Shown: one piece after another, positions 10,700 to 23,600 of the stretch | How the letters are laid out: every line of letters begins with the position of its first letter | How positions within the stretch are numbered: position 1 is the stretch's first letter | Source: Hydractinia symbiolongicarpus | Taxonomy: Eukaryota; Cnidaria; Hydrozoa; Anthoathecata; Hydractiniidae | Direction of reading: 5' to 3' | Assembly: GCF_029227915.1 (NCBI RefSeq) | Contig: NC_079884.1 | Span: 25,298,001-25,362,000, forward strand | DNA: 64,000 nucleotides | Translations under genes and position numbers: made by a program | Notes under the pieces: generated by a model | What the model was told of the DNA's origin: nothing | The model's input: only the letters and a program-made list of their open reading frames with translations | The model's database searches: none

Positions 10700-13190
10700 G
10701 TGACTACTTTGCCCAAAAAGTTTTTAGCTACCTTAGTTCTACCTTAAATTTAACTTAAAATAGATCGAACATTCAATTTTCTTCATCTGCCTCTTTTTAT
10801 CAGTTTTTAATTCGTGCCAATGTTATTAGTGGTGTTAAAACTCATAAAAAAACTTCCAAATATACTGATCCTGTTTCTATTCTTATATTCTAAATTCTAG
10901 TTTAGTAGTTAGTAGCAGGCAGGTTTCACGTGTCCTTTAGGGATGTAGGAATATTTAAGATCAAGAATTGGGTCCTGGTCGTTAAAGTGGATATGTTTCT
11001 ACCACCTTGGTGGCATATACACAAAAGAAGCCAAAATAGTAAATAAGCCTTGAAGACTAAAAGTGAGTAACCTTACCTCCCGCGAAAACATTATTTTTCT
11101 TTTTTTGAAAAACCCTTATTGGTTCGTGAGCAAATGACTTGAAAGTTTAGCTAATTATGCGGCATTATGACATTATAATTCGAAACATTATTGCCTGGCA
11201 AAGACATGAATAAACTTTTTCAATTTTGCAGCTCCCAAAGAAAATAATTTATAGCTTTTAATAAATCATTGTTACAAATTCACCATTTTGAACTTTTGAA
11301 TACGACGATATGGACGAAAAGATTGCAGTTTTGGACATCCAAAAGTACACGCAGGTTATGAAATCGTCACACTGCTAAAACAGGTCTTTAAAAGAAATTA
11401 ATTATAAGCTATTATTATATGATTTATTATGCCTTTGTAAAAAACGTGTGTATGCGGAGCTTCACCAGAAAAACCAGAGTTTAACTTTTTTAAAAGAGAG
11501 GCGAACAAGAAACTATTTTGTGGCAGCCAGAAAATAAATTTTAAGCGAGAGAAAAATATATATAGATTTCTAAATCCTAAAATCTGCTAAGATAACTACT
11601 ATAATACCAAATAGAAAAACTATTTCACGACTGACTACCTATATATCTTTCTAACAACATTTTTATAGAAATTCCATGGCTGTATGGGGTGAAAATAAGT
11701 AGGTTTTAAATGTACTTTTTCGTAAACATCAAAAATGACATCCTTTGCTTGAAATAACCATGAGTATTTTACGTACTATAGTAGTAACAGCTTTTTATAA
11801 CCTTCGTTCAAACTTTTCTGAACTAAAGAAATATCCGTCATAACCAACAACAATGTTATTTCATGTTTTGAGTCCCTTTTCCACAATATACTACCAACTT
11901 CGAACGATAAAGTTTGTTAACATGAGATGGCGCCAAATTTGAATAAATATACAGACCGGAAACCTTCAATAACAAATCGAACGTGCAATATGGTAGCTTC
12001 ATCTTTCTTCCTTGGTTTTTTACTTCCTTTATCTTTACTCGCTATTGTATTGGCAAGTTAAGTAGTACAAAATAATAAAAATATGTTCTTTACATGTTAT
12101 TCAACATTTTTGCCATTTTGATCTTCAACTTTGTGTACATTGACCCCGTGACCATCACAATAAAAAGAAATATATCCCATTGTTTTTTAATTTAGCCACC
12201 CATTTGACAAATGCGTAAAAATACTCAATTATAAATAATTCAGCAATAATTTACTACAAACACCCATTTACGCCCCAGGGCGGTAATGTTTTCCTGCAGT
12301 GACGCATTTTTGTATGTTCGTTTAGTCTTGGTACCCTGTGAAATCATTTATTTTGATCTGTATTTTGTTTATGTCAACACGACTACTTTTCTCCATTTCG
12401 GTACTTTAGTGTGTCCTAACATGGATTGTTTTTTTGTGTAGGCGTGCTGAAGAATGCCACTAGGAAATACACTATCCACCTGGCCTGTATGTGCACAAGA
12501 ACAGACAGAGTAAATTATTTTTGGGAAAAAACTTCAGTCAAAAAATATTAATAATCATAATGTTTTATAACAATTGAGCAAGTAATTTCAGACATTACAA
12601 TTTTGATTTTGTGCGGGAACTTTACTCTAAAATTTGTGTATAATTATATAATGGTAAAAAGTGATGAAAGATGTTCTATATCCGGTAAGAAAAATATCCA
12701 ACCTGCGCGCCAAAACCAAACTTACCACAACATGCTTGTCTCAAGTTTGTTTTATAATATCCCAATAATTGAACAAACACTGCATTTGTCGCGTTGCTGA
12801 ATACAGGCCCATGCCGGAGTCTTCTTCTTTTTCGCTGTCTAAATATCAGAAAGAGAAAAAGGGCCGCTAAAAACGAGGTTGTGAAAGCATAGAAGTTTAC
12901 GCAATTTTTTTTTCTAATTCTCAAATTTACTTACTTTTGGGCTTAAAAAGCCGGAAAACAGTTAGGTCAGGGTATAGTGGTGAGCTCTTTTCAAGGTCGT
13001 TGTTGGGTTTAAAAATTAGTCGCTAAAAATTACAGAAAATCTATTTTAATTTTTGCAAGCCTAAATATTTTTTTCAACTTTTTTTAAAAAAAAAATGTAT
13101 CAAAATAACATGTCATTTTCTCCATGGTCTCATCTGCTTTAATAAAAAAGTCACTTATACATTTCTATTTATTGTGGGTTCAGTCAATCA

Positions 13191-13400
13191 TCGTAAGTCA
13201 GAAATGGCAAAGGACTACAAATTGGGACAAAAAGTACAAATAGGAATTATGAATGTGGACGGAGCGGCTTACAAACCAGGACAGCTTTGGGGATAAAAAA
13301 TCGGGACAGGGATTATAAAACAGGTTATTGGGGTAGGGATTACAAAACGGATTACAAATCGGAGTATGAACTACAAAACGGGGTAAGGATTACTCTGTTA
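13191..13400 (+). repeat. Degenerate short repeat built on GGATTACAAAACGG
   Basis: The words GGGATTATAAAAC, GGATTACAAAACGG, GGATTACAAATCGG and GGACTACAAATTGG recur with small changes. The inverse complement (CACTTTGTAATCC and variants) appears as a shorter array at 39431-39485. This looks like a decayed tandem satellite present in both orientations. Confidence 0.5.
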
Positions 13401-16056
13401 ATTATCGTATTTAAATATTATTATGTGAACAAAACAAAGCATTCAATTTGCCATCATTTTTATTGAATCTCGATGGGATTGCCTATTATATACAAAAATT
13501 AATTTATATATTTCTAGTTTTTTATTTTACTAAATACTGAGAGTCTATTGCACACAGAATTTTTTAAAAGATAGAGAAAAAATGATTGATTGGTAAGGAT
13601 TTTATTTTTGTATATTTTAATCCTACCCTTACATTATGAAGAAAACTAAGTGTATAAATCTTTTTGTCTGGTTTGTGTATTTAGAAGAGAAATTATCATC
13701 TACAGAATAGTCCATCTACCTTCAAATACCTAGCACCTTGGTCCCTTTACATGATCTATACATTATTTTTCTTTATATATCCCGATTTTTCTCCGAACGA
13801 ATTTCCTTACCCCTTTTGAAGTTTAAGATAGAGAGAGCTCATTTCATTTTGAGTTGGCTGGACAGTTTAGAGGCCACAAAAGACTTTTAACCCGAGAGGA
13901 CTTAGCAATTAGTATAGTAGGTTGTCAAAGAAAATAAGAATAAGAAAATATATTAATATAAAAAAAACAACTCTTGGCATAATACACTAATTTAATCACA
14001 CAGAATCAAACCGTAGGATTACTCTTGCAGGCTAAATTTAGATAACGATTGAAAACAGAAAACGATAATTTCCCTGGAAAATTTCGAAGCAATAGGGAGA
14101 CATAAGGAATATTAAAGAGGCGCTTCCCCTCCCCCTTGTTCCAGGACAATTTTCGCTTTTATAATGAAGACTGCGAGAAATGTTTAAGATTAAAATGTCA
14201 AAAAAGCGCTGGTAACGAGGTTAATTTATCTTCTTCCAGCGTGCGGCCAATTTTATTTTTGCTTTTCCCGGTACCAGTAGACTCTCTAATTGGACACGCC
14301 ATTAAACGCACACCCCGGTGGAGTAGCCAACTTCATCCTATTTCTATAACATCCCAGAACTTCTTATAACAACTCGGTTCTCAGGAGTTATGACAGTCCA
14401 ACGGTGGGGTTGATTTTGCCTAACTTTAGCCTGGATATTTCCAGGACTCGAGCTTTGGGTTAAGCCACTTAAAAGTTATTTGAAGTGGTGGAATATCAAC
14501 AGGGTTAAAATTTGCCAAACTTCATTTAAATTATAGCAATTGATTTATTCAAACAAATTTCCGACATTTTAAGACATTATAATTATTCCAATTACTTTTT
14601 AATTATTTTTTAATTAGTTAGACCTGTAAATATATTTTGTAACTGTCCTGATAACTCTACTGAAAGTTTCGGCTTATTTTAAATAACTCTGTTATCACAA
14701 TTCAAGAAAAAGTTAATCTTAACTTAAATAGTTAACTCTATTTTTATTTAAAAAACTGCCCCTAATTGGCTTGTCGTTAGGTGTGTACTGTGTATGCATG
14801 TTAAGCAACCCCGTCTCCAGACCATTTTGCATTATGATGCCATTGATTACCCTGTGAATTGGTTCTAGGTAAGATACCCCCGGAGACGAAGTACAATTTG
14901 CAGGTAACATAAACATATACATAAGTAAATAATAGTCAGCTAGGTTATTGACCTTTGAGCAACAGCGGAAAACAATTGTAGATTCGCTTTTAACATTGCC
15001 TTTGTTAATCTTGCGAAACAGCGTCAGGATATCATCATGGACGTAGAAGAGCCCTAGGGACAAGGTTGTTAGTACCCTGTTACAAGTAAAGAGTACAAGA
15101 ATAAAAACATAATTTTTGCTACAAGGGCGTCTTATAATGGAGACCGCCATTATGGAAAAGAGAATTCATAAATGATATTTTACAAAAATACTGAAACACA
15201 GGAGGTTTTGCCAAAAAATTAAGAACGTACTTATCCTAAGTTCCTTTGTTGATTATAAGAACATTTATTTTAAAAAAGTTTTTTTAATTCTGGAAATATT
15301 TATGGTCATTGTAATCATGTTGTAATCTATATATTTTCATAATATTCGGGAAAACAGAAGTTAAAACAGCTAACTCTAAAAAAAAAAATTAATAAGTAAG
15401 CACATCCAGTCTGTGCTGAAATTTTGTGTAATAAAAATAACATGTATAAAAGATACATAATTATGTTAAATAAAACATAATTATATGTTATTACAGAGTC
15501 AGAACAATAATAGTTTTCGTTGCCAAATGTAATTAAACAAACAAGATGTATAGGTTGGTTATACAAACATCTTTTCTTTTTTCTGTATTTTTGTACATTA
15601 ATACCACATTTATCTTTTTTTATTTGTACACATTCTTTTTATTTATATACACATATAGATAAACTTAACAAATTTTTTTACACGTTAAATTTTATATTCA
15701 GTGATATCATATACGATTATCTAATCACAACAAATGCAATTATTGTGTTTGACGATAGGCGAAAGCTAAAAAAAAACTTGTGCGAAGATTTTTAAGTTCA
15801 TCCTAGAAAAACAGATGGGTGGATGAATAGATTTCTTTTTCTACCCTCTCAGGTCTATCTAATACAATACACAAAAGTGTAACACAAAAGTGGAAATTTA
15901 AAAAAAAAGCTACTTCGTTTAAGGCATTTTTTAATTTTAGGTACTCTTATACTCTCATTGTAAAGGTTTCTTTCATATAGAGATATGTTTCTTTTATATA
16001 CCGAAAAAAATCTAAATTTGGCAGGCTAACGTCAGCATTTCTTCCCAGGGCCTCTA

Positions 16057-17436
16057 CCCAGCCGGCACAAAGAGCTATAAAAGACGTCTTTTAGACATCT
16101 TCTGCTTTTCTAAAAGACGTCTTTTTTGGCGCTGATTTGTCCGTCTATTATGCATCTTTTTAAGCATCTAAAAGAGGTCTTTTTAAAGATGCATTTCAAA
16201 AGGTCTCTTTTAGACGTCTTTTCAAAGACGTCTTTTAGACGTTTTTAAGAAATCTTTTACGATGTCTTTTAGACCTTTTATAGATGTAGAAGCGACTATA
16301 ATGCATCTTTAATGCAACTTTTTAAATGCATCTTTAGAAAGACATCTTTTATCTATCTATAAGACGTCTTCCTTGGTTTTTGTTTTTTTTGTTTTTTTTT
16401 ATTCAACTTTTTAGAAAAAATAGGCATTATATGAAATAAACAAAAGAGATATATTAAATGTATTTTGTCCTTTGTTTTTTGGAAATTTATACGTTTAAGG
16501 TACCCATGTCCCTGATCTTCTGACTGGGAGCGTTCGCAGGTTGGTCCCAATTATGCGTCGCATTTCTTGCTCATTCTTTGAAACGCTCGTGGACAGAATC
16601 TAGAGAGAAAAAAAGCTTATTTCCAGAGAAAGAACTTTCATAGAAACGTAGTCAGAAAACACACCATACATAGAAGGGTAACAACGTAATACATCAGCTA
16701 ATACACTTACCTACTATAATTTTATAAATTAATTTGCCTTCCAGCGGAACTTTGTCTTTGTTGCTTTTTAAATTGGCTTGCGCCATCAATGTAGTAGTGA
16801 AGATCCTGACGAAAATTAAAATCTCTCTGATGCTTTCATTAAAATACCGCTAATTTTCATCGAACAATATCCGCCAGGAGGTGCAGGAAAGCAAAATTAC
16901 GATGTAATGAAAAAATCGTATTATTAAGGGTCGTTAAAATACATTAGTTTTTAAAAATAATTAAAAGTGACGATTACCACTTTCATCAATTTCGTGAAAA
17001 ATTGATTTCCGAAAAAAATAAACATGCTATCTAAGTTTGCGAACACCCCCGTTTTTTTAAATCGAATTTTTCATATAAAAAACGAACGTCTTTTGAAAGA
17101 CGCATTTAAGACCAGTTTTAAAAGAAGGAGAAGACGTCTTTTAAAAGACGCGTTTTAGATGCATTATAACAAGAAGAGAAAGACGTCTTTTAAAAGATAT
17201 ATTTTAGATCACTTTTAGATGTCTTTTAATAGACGTCTTTTGAAGGTCTTCTAAAAGACATCTAAAATGCGTATACTACAAGATTCGAATTTATTTACTT
17301 TCAAAAGACGTATAAAAGGTGTCTTTTGAGAGACGTTCTTAAGAAGATGCATTAAAGACATCTTAATAGCGTTTTCTAACAGAAGATTTAAAAAAGACAT
17401 TTTAAGACGTCTTTAAGACGTCTTGTGCCGGCTGGG
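16057..17436. mobile_element. 1.38-kb TIR element with AAGACGTCTT-rich arms
   Basis: Perfect 13-bp terminal inverted repeats CCCAGCCGGCACA (16057-16069) and its complement (17424-17436) are flanked on both sides by TA, the expected target duplication. Inside each end, several hundred bases are packed with the palindrome AAGACGTCTT and variants (AAAAGACGTCTTTT, AGACATCTTT), forming subterminal repeat arms of about 300 bp (16075-16370) and 350 bp (17085-17425). No transposase is present. A TA duplication is compatible with Tc1/mariner and some other superfamilies, so the class is left open. Confidence 0.85.
16571..16786 (-). CDS. Possible two-exon mini-ORF inside the TIR element
   Basis: On the minus strand an ATG at 16786 opens MAQANLKSNKDKVPLEGKLI and continues to a perfect GTAAGTG donor (exon 16711-16786, 76 nt). 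A CTCTCTAG acceptor opens a second in-phase segment (16571-16599) reading DSVHERFKE and a stop. The joined product would be 34 residues. The composition is unlike the surrounding AAGACGTCTT arms. It could be a captured gene fragment or a transposase-gene remnant. I do not recognise the peptide and it may be a coincidence. Confidence 0.25.
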
Positions 17437-17530
17437 TAATCTCTTTTTTTCAATATCTAACGGACTTGTTTTCGAAAAAAGAAGACAGGAGGCCCTAGGA
17501 ATTAGGTTGGGCATAATTGGAAACAGAGCT

Positions 17531-17571
17531 GATATTATATATATTATATATATATTATATATAACCACGAT
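17531..17571. repeat. AT-rich microsatellite (ATATATT)n
   Basis: Forty bases composed almost only of TATATATTA units just outside the right end of the TIR element. Confidence 0.7.
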
Positions 17572-18360
17572 AGTCAGAAATAACATTTGATAAAAATAAA
17601 GTAAACATATGAATACATGTTTTTTTATAAAAAAGTAAAATTCGAAGTCAGGCTGGGATATGCTTATGTGGAAACCACAATCAGGTTTAGGGTACGCACA
17701 CGTCGTTCTTATTGAAGAATCGAATTAAAAACTTAAACTTTCCCTTGTGAGCTACATGGGTAAGATGAAACGGTCCACAGAAAGGTAAAGGTACATAAGG
17801 CCAGGTTCAGACAGTCCAAGGACAGTGTAGTGGTGTTAAGTTTTAGAAGACTGCCTAATAAAAATACCCCAAACATAAGAAAAAAAACTTTGGATTCACC
17901 AAGGCTGAGCAACAAGCTTAGCATATGCTTAAAAATTCCGCTATCTATCTATCCACAACATGCTTTTAATCGTTTTGCTTATATATAACATGTACATTAA
18001 AGGAGAAATAACGTAATTTTCTTAATTAATAATCATCAACAATGAAAACAACTCGTGTATACAAAATTCCACCAGTAGCGATACGCTTTTTGTAATCCAT
18101 CAATCAATAATAAGAAATAAGCGTGCTTTTTATGGAATTTCTTATGCAACTTGTTATAGAAGAGTTAGTTATAAAACCAGTTTTTAAAACACGGATCCCA
18201 ATTTTTCTAATCTCAAAAACAATGACGCTAAAACAAGGACTCCCCGAAAATATTTTTTTAGCTTCTAAGTTTTGTTTGAAATTATAAACGATAAAGGTAA
18301 TTTTTTTATAAAAAACTTTTTTTTACTGTCATAAAGGAGTAACCTCTTGCTTACAAGAAG

Positions 18361-18448
18361 GTGCCCTGTTTACCTATATTGTGATGTGACCACGGTTTAC
18401 TTTTATTGTGATGTGACCACGGTTTATGTTTGTGATCCACGGTTTACA
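18361..18448 (+). repeat. Three-copy short tandem repeat
   Basis: The unit TTGTGATGTGACCACGGTTT occurs twice about 27 bp apart and a shortened third copy (TTTGTGATCCACGGTTTAC) follows. This explains an otherwise tempting 101-codon frame here. Confidence 0.6.
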
Positions 18449-19133
18449 GATTCGTTTACAATCGTAAAAATGAAACGTGGATACAAGGTTTTGAATGGCA
18501 CCAATTCCAAATATGTTGCTACAGCGCTTACAGTTTTGCAAAATTTTGTTTCAATACATCCAGCATTTGTCGGGCAACCTCGTCCCCAGGGGTTTTTCAC
18601 TTCCGTGATATTCCGACGGGATCATAAAGTTTGCAAAATTAAGATGAACTAGTACTAAATGTTTTATTGTATTATTGACATGTACTTAAATTCAAAAACA
18701 AAGAAATTATATTGATTTGATATTGTTGTGTCATCTAGTTTTTAATTTCAGCCTTTGAAACACATCTATAAAAGAGTTAAAACTTTTCACTGCATGCAGC
18801 TAAGGAAATAATTACCATCTCCATGACATGTCTTGGAGAAGGCAGTTGACAAAAATGTGTATAATTATTGATTTAAAAAAAGTTTATAGCATAACAAAAG
18901 TATTTAATGCACATGTTGAAGCTTCATTAGAAACGCAAGGAGCTTTGTTACAATTACAAGAATTGTTTTCAATAAAAATTGGTAATTAAAATGATGTGCT
19001 TGGAGATACGTGCTTATTTACTTCAAAAGTTAGATATATTTAGGCTTTATAATTATTTTACAGGTTGGCACGATTTGATTTTTCATGACGTACTAACGAT
19101 AAGACCACCATGCAATTTGTATATGTAGTCACA

Positions 19134-19264
19134 CGTTTACGAGTGCAATTAGGAAATATCCGAACGAGTATTTGCTCTTAATTTTCCGAGTCCGTTAGGA
19201 CGAGGATAAATTTAAAAAGCAAAAAAACTACGAGTTTGATTATTTCCAATTGCACAAGTAAACG
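19134..19264. repeat. 131-bp foldback repeat
   Basis: Arms starting CGTTTACGAGTGCAATTAGG on the left and, reversed, CGTTTACTTGTGCAATTGGA on the right form an imperfect inverted repeat of about 26 bp each. A smaller GTCC-loop-GGAC hairpin lies inside. Likely a small non-autonomous transposon. Confidence 0.55.
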
Positions 19265-19936
19265 TTCGATTACGAGCTAATCACACAATGAACTATTTTT
19301 GTAAGAGTAGCACAGGATGTCAATTTCAATGTTTTGATTTTTTTATTACCCGCTTTATAATTAGCTCGATTCATTGTAAAGAAATCTTCTTTTGACTTAT
19401 CATAAAACGCGAGAAAATAAATATTTAAATTATCGGCGCTCCTTAGAGAGTGATGTTAAAATTCTAAAGTGCAATTAAGAAATAATTGCACTCCGCATAT
19501 TGCAATTACGATATAATTTGCCAGTAGAAGAAGCGCCAAACAGGAAAAAATAGGTCATCGTGTGATTAGTCGTGTAATGATCAGTTTAGCTACCACTTTG
19601 GCATTCTCGTCCCCAGAGTATCTTATTATAGAGCAAATCAAAAAAGAGAACAGGGGAAGAGGTTGCCACTGTGGCTAACAGAACAACTTTTTTAACTACT
19701 ATTAGCCCGTGGAAAATTCACCAAAATTTTCTGCCGTTTTGCACAATAATATTTCGTGTATCTTTGGCATGAAGTAGTGATTTACAACAAAATACAGCCA
19801 TTTCGTGCATCCTTAGCATGAAACAGTGATTTAAGAAACATTCAGAACAGAATATTGATTTAGATTGTAGACACATTTTTTGGGTTCAACCTGAAAATTT
19901 CTTAACCGATAGAGGCTTTCTAAAAGTTCATGAAGT

Positions 19937-20054
19937 CCAACCTAACATCGTCCCCAGGGCTCTTCTACGCCTATGATATACTACGAGACTGCTCAAGCTC
20001 TAATCTTGTCAGAATATCTAATAGGTGCAGATGAGTCCTTAGGACGAGGTTGAG
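19937..20054. repeat. Foldback/MITE of the CGTCCCCAGGG family
   Basis: The left end (CCAACCTAACATCGTCCCCA) pairs with the right end, whose complement reads CTCAACCTCGTCCTAAGGAC. Related termini occur at 18575-18595, 19598-19667, 38814-38856, 50009-50107 and 61795-61832, so this is a dispersed family of tiny inverted-repeat elements whose consensus end is close to AACCTCGTCCCCAGGGCTC. Confidence 0.55.
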
Positions 20055-20619
20055 TCTGACCCTTTAAAATTCTTTCCCCTTAAATTAACTCGCTCAATTT
20101 GCCTTGTAAAAAAAAATTTGCCTTGTAAAAAATATAGATAATAATCGAACAAATACCAAAATGAAATTCTGGCATAGCGGGGATCCTTTATGCACATAAT
20201 AAGTGTTATTCAGAACAACAATGACTACATGGTAATCTTCTTTAAACTCTTAAAATAGTAGAGTGTGAAAACATCCACCTATCATATACCTCAGAGATTT
20301 AGTGAGCACTTTAAGCAAAATATTGCTCTTTTGATAGAAATATATCAGTTGCAAAAATCTGTTGCAATAGGTATTATCAAAGCAAAACATCATTGAGAAA
20401 CCACTGAGATCGTGCACGTCTTTGACTGATATTCATAATTAGTAATTAGTCGTTCCAAAAACGTTAATCCTTCTTCTCATTCTTCTTACAAGTAATGACG
20501 TAGTAATTAATTGCAGTCACAGATTCCTCTTAGAATTGTAAAATTATTTATCACAGACCGTCCGCGTTTAGATTTAATTGATATGATATTGTCCTGAGCA
20601 AAATTGTCACCGATTTATA

Positions 20620-23600
20620 ATGGCTACTTCTTTTGAAAACCCTACGTATAATGGCGATGACGAGCACAATGACGATTCTAATCAAGGTGGTGATGATGAT
20701 GCATTTTTTAGTTGCAGTCAAAATCTGTCCGACTCAGGTGGTGACAGCGATATCATGGACTTACTGGAACAAGTCGATCGACTAAATCGATTCGAGGAAA
20801 TGCAAAATTTAGATATACTCAATTTAAGATCACAAAAATGTATTGGAAGCCACGTGGATGCCAAATGGAGAAAGGGGCCATCTCCTATAGGTGATCTCGA
20901 CGAAATAAGTGATGTCAAAATCGCCAGTTTGGAAGGTAAGTGCATTGCAATTACGTGAATTTTTGAATAAACTATTGTTTATACTTCGTCGAAGAGAATG
21001 GGGAAAAATCAGGGGATATGAAAACTTTTCCAAAAACTTTTTTCCAAAAGATGAATTTGTTGATATTTTTCATTTGCTTCTTTTTGACATCTAAGTTTTA
21101 ATAACATATTAACTAGGTCGTAAAAAAAAGTTTACTTTCATTTCTTTACGTTTATATGTTGCGATATGTCTACGAATTGTACACACCAAACGGTGCCTTG
21201 TATATGTTCTGGAAGGGACACATATAAGCTTTTGTATATAACAACACGAGGTTTAATTCTTTAAAAATAAAGAAACCTGCTGGTAACCAATAGCTCACTT
21301 TAAAGTGAACAAATAAAAATGAAAGAGAACAGGAAACAGTAAACAGGGATTATAAAATCAACATTATGTTACGAGACACACCTTATTTAAAATGTTGTGC
21401 AGTTTTTTCTAATAACAAACGTGATTAAGCGTGATTTAGTTTGGTGTAGTAGCCTAAAAGAAAAAACAAGTAGATAGTAAACAAACAAACAACTAAGCAA
21501 CATCCTGTAAAATTTACATTATTAGGTTCGCTTGGCCTTAAAATCGAAAAATCTGAAGATGCAAAGGTTCGAAGGATGGAAGTTGAAATGGCAGACGATA
21601 GTGAAAGAGATATGACAGCTAACAATGCTCTAATCAGCTATTTTGCATTTCTTGGCACATGTCCTGACACTTACTCTGTTGACTATCAGTTCATCAGCAA
21701 CTTATTAAAATATGCAGGTTCGATATATTATTTTCTGTAGATTTTTTTGTTTGTATATTAAATCTGGTGACGTAAATTGATTTTGACTTTCCGCAGATAT
21801 CAATACAAGAGATCAGCATGGCCAATCATTATTGCACGAAGTTGCTAGAGAGTGGAGCATTGATTTTGCTGATTTTTTAAGAATTAAAGAAATAGATATC
21901 GATGGTGCCGATCACTGGGGTAGAACGCCATTGATTGTTGCTTCAGCATGTAATCACGTGGAAATGGTCGAATGGTTATTACAGCATGGTGGTAAGATTT
22001 TACACTGCTACATTGCCATTATCCATATGCAATTATATGCTAACATGCACAAAAACAAGACAAAAAGTCACAAGAGTTTCATATTTATTCTTTACAGCAA
22101 ATATTAGTCATCGTACCATCAAGGGAGAAGAACAAAGCGCCATACATTTTGCAGCAAAATATGACGCGGTGGATGCATTTGGAATGCTTATAAAGTTTGG
22201 TGCCAACCCTTTGGAGAGAGATGCAAAAGAAAGAACCCCATTTTTTGTGGCAGCTGAAGCAGGTTTGACTGATACACATATTGCCATGTAAAAATATTTT
22301 GATAACAACAATTGCAATCCAACCAGTGAGGCATATTTCTTTTGTTTTAGCATTCGGTTTTTGGCTTTACAGGATTGTATAGCTCGGTTTCTTGACTTTT
22401 TTTAAATGGCGCACATTGTCGTGATGCCATCTTATTTTCTGATTTTAGGACAGCGAAACATGTGCAGTTACATGTTGGACTTGGGTTTACCTGCAGCGGC
22501 TTACGACGAAAATGCAGTTTCTGTTATTGACAACATCATCATAAAGATGCCAACTAGCATAGCGTATAGCGCACTCGATCAATTTGTCACCACAGATAAA
22601 CTACGTCGACAAAGGAAGTATTACTTAAGTTGTTTGGGAAAACGTCGTTTCACTTTGTTGGAAAGAACAAAAGAACGTTTTAAACCTGCTTCAGATAGTC
22701 CTACTGCTTTAGAGGTAAAAATTTACGCGGTCGCGAATATAAAATGTTTAACATAAACACCAAGATGCACTGAATTCCTTGCTCCGTTATTAATTGAGTT
22801 TTGTTGGATTCCTGTCAAACTACAGGTCACAAGCACAATATGTTGGTTTCACGTGAGTTTATTTCTGCAAGAACATTTTACAGTTCTTATGAAAAAGCGT
22901 TCATAGGACGTAGATTCATCTAAGGGGAGTTGGACTGGCTTCCAAAAACAGGGAGGTTGAATAAATTATGTTAATATAGTAGAGAAATAAGAAAAAAACT
23001 ACTTTTACTGTATTTGATTAAAATCCAAACCTCTCGAAACTGTTTATTGCTGATTATGTTAGCATATTGCCTTATTTACAAATTTCCAGGACCTATCGTT
23101 CTCTTTCAATGTTGCTTTGCAATACGGTGCTACTAAATGCTGTTTACCGAACCATGCATACTTAACTAGCCTTCGTCTACATATATGCATCATCAGGATG
23201 AACTATCTGTGTACACCGCTAACATTCTCTGAATATACAGTAGTTTATCTGCGGCTTCCATTTCTGGTACCGCAGATAAAATGCCGCTTATTGAGATGCA
23301 GTATATTAACGACACACAAGACTGTTACTTCAATATGATTTACAACGATAATACTCGCCCGTCATGATTGCAGGTCTGATCGCAGTAAAATATTCTCAGC
23401 ATAAAATGGACACACGGATGTACCATTATAAAGCTTTGTATTTCTAGCCTTTATCTACAAAACACTGGGCTTAGCAAGCCCTTTCTTTTTTCTCTATTAT
23501 CTAGAACTGTGTTATTTTTATCAATGATAATAACGATTATCTGTTTTAGATCATAGTGCAAAGAAGAGATCTTAACTTGATTACTCATCCCGTGATATTA

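Larger units (their letters stand above)
10025..20619. other. Long gene-poor stretch before the TRPA-like pair
   Basis: About 10.6 kb without a convincing multi-exon gene. Contents that can be named are the possible exon at 10609, a degenerate GGATTACAAAACGG repeat (13191-13400), the 1.38-kb TIR element (16057-17436), an AT microsatellite (17531-17571), a short tandem repeat (18361-18448) and several small foldback repeats between 18570 and 20054. The longest frame, 143 codons on the minus strand at 14719-15150, has no recognised domain. Confidence 0.55.

Noticed and set aside
12022-12062. Signal-peptide-like short ORF (MVASSFFLGFLLPLSLLAIV)
   Set aside because: Only 23 codons, with no good donor before the stop and no downstream partner; hydrophobic codons are expected by chance in T-rich DNA.
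14719-15150. 143-codon minus-strand ORF
   Set aside because: The longest frame in the gene-poor region, but no recognised motif and no splice partners; it may be chance or a decayed repeat. Not called as a gene.
18347-18652. 101-codon plus-strand ORF
   Set aside because: Its start consists of a short tandem repeat and its end contains a CGTCCCCAGGG foldback terminus; no protein-like conservation.
20028-20052. Hammerhead-ribozyme-like string (AGATGAGTCC-loop-GGACGAGG)
   Set aside because: Stem II resembles a hammerhead but the essential CUGANGA and GAAA core nucleotides are replaced (CAGATGA, GAGG). The stretch is also explained as the inverted end of the CGTCCCCAGGG foldback.
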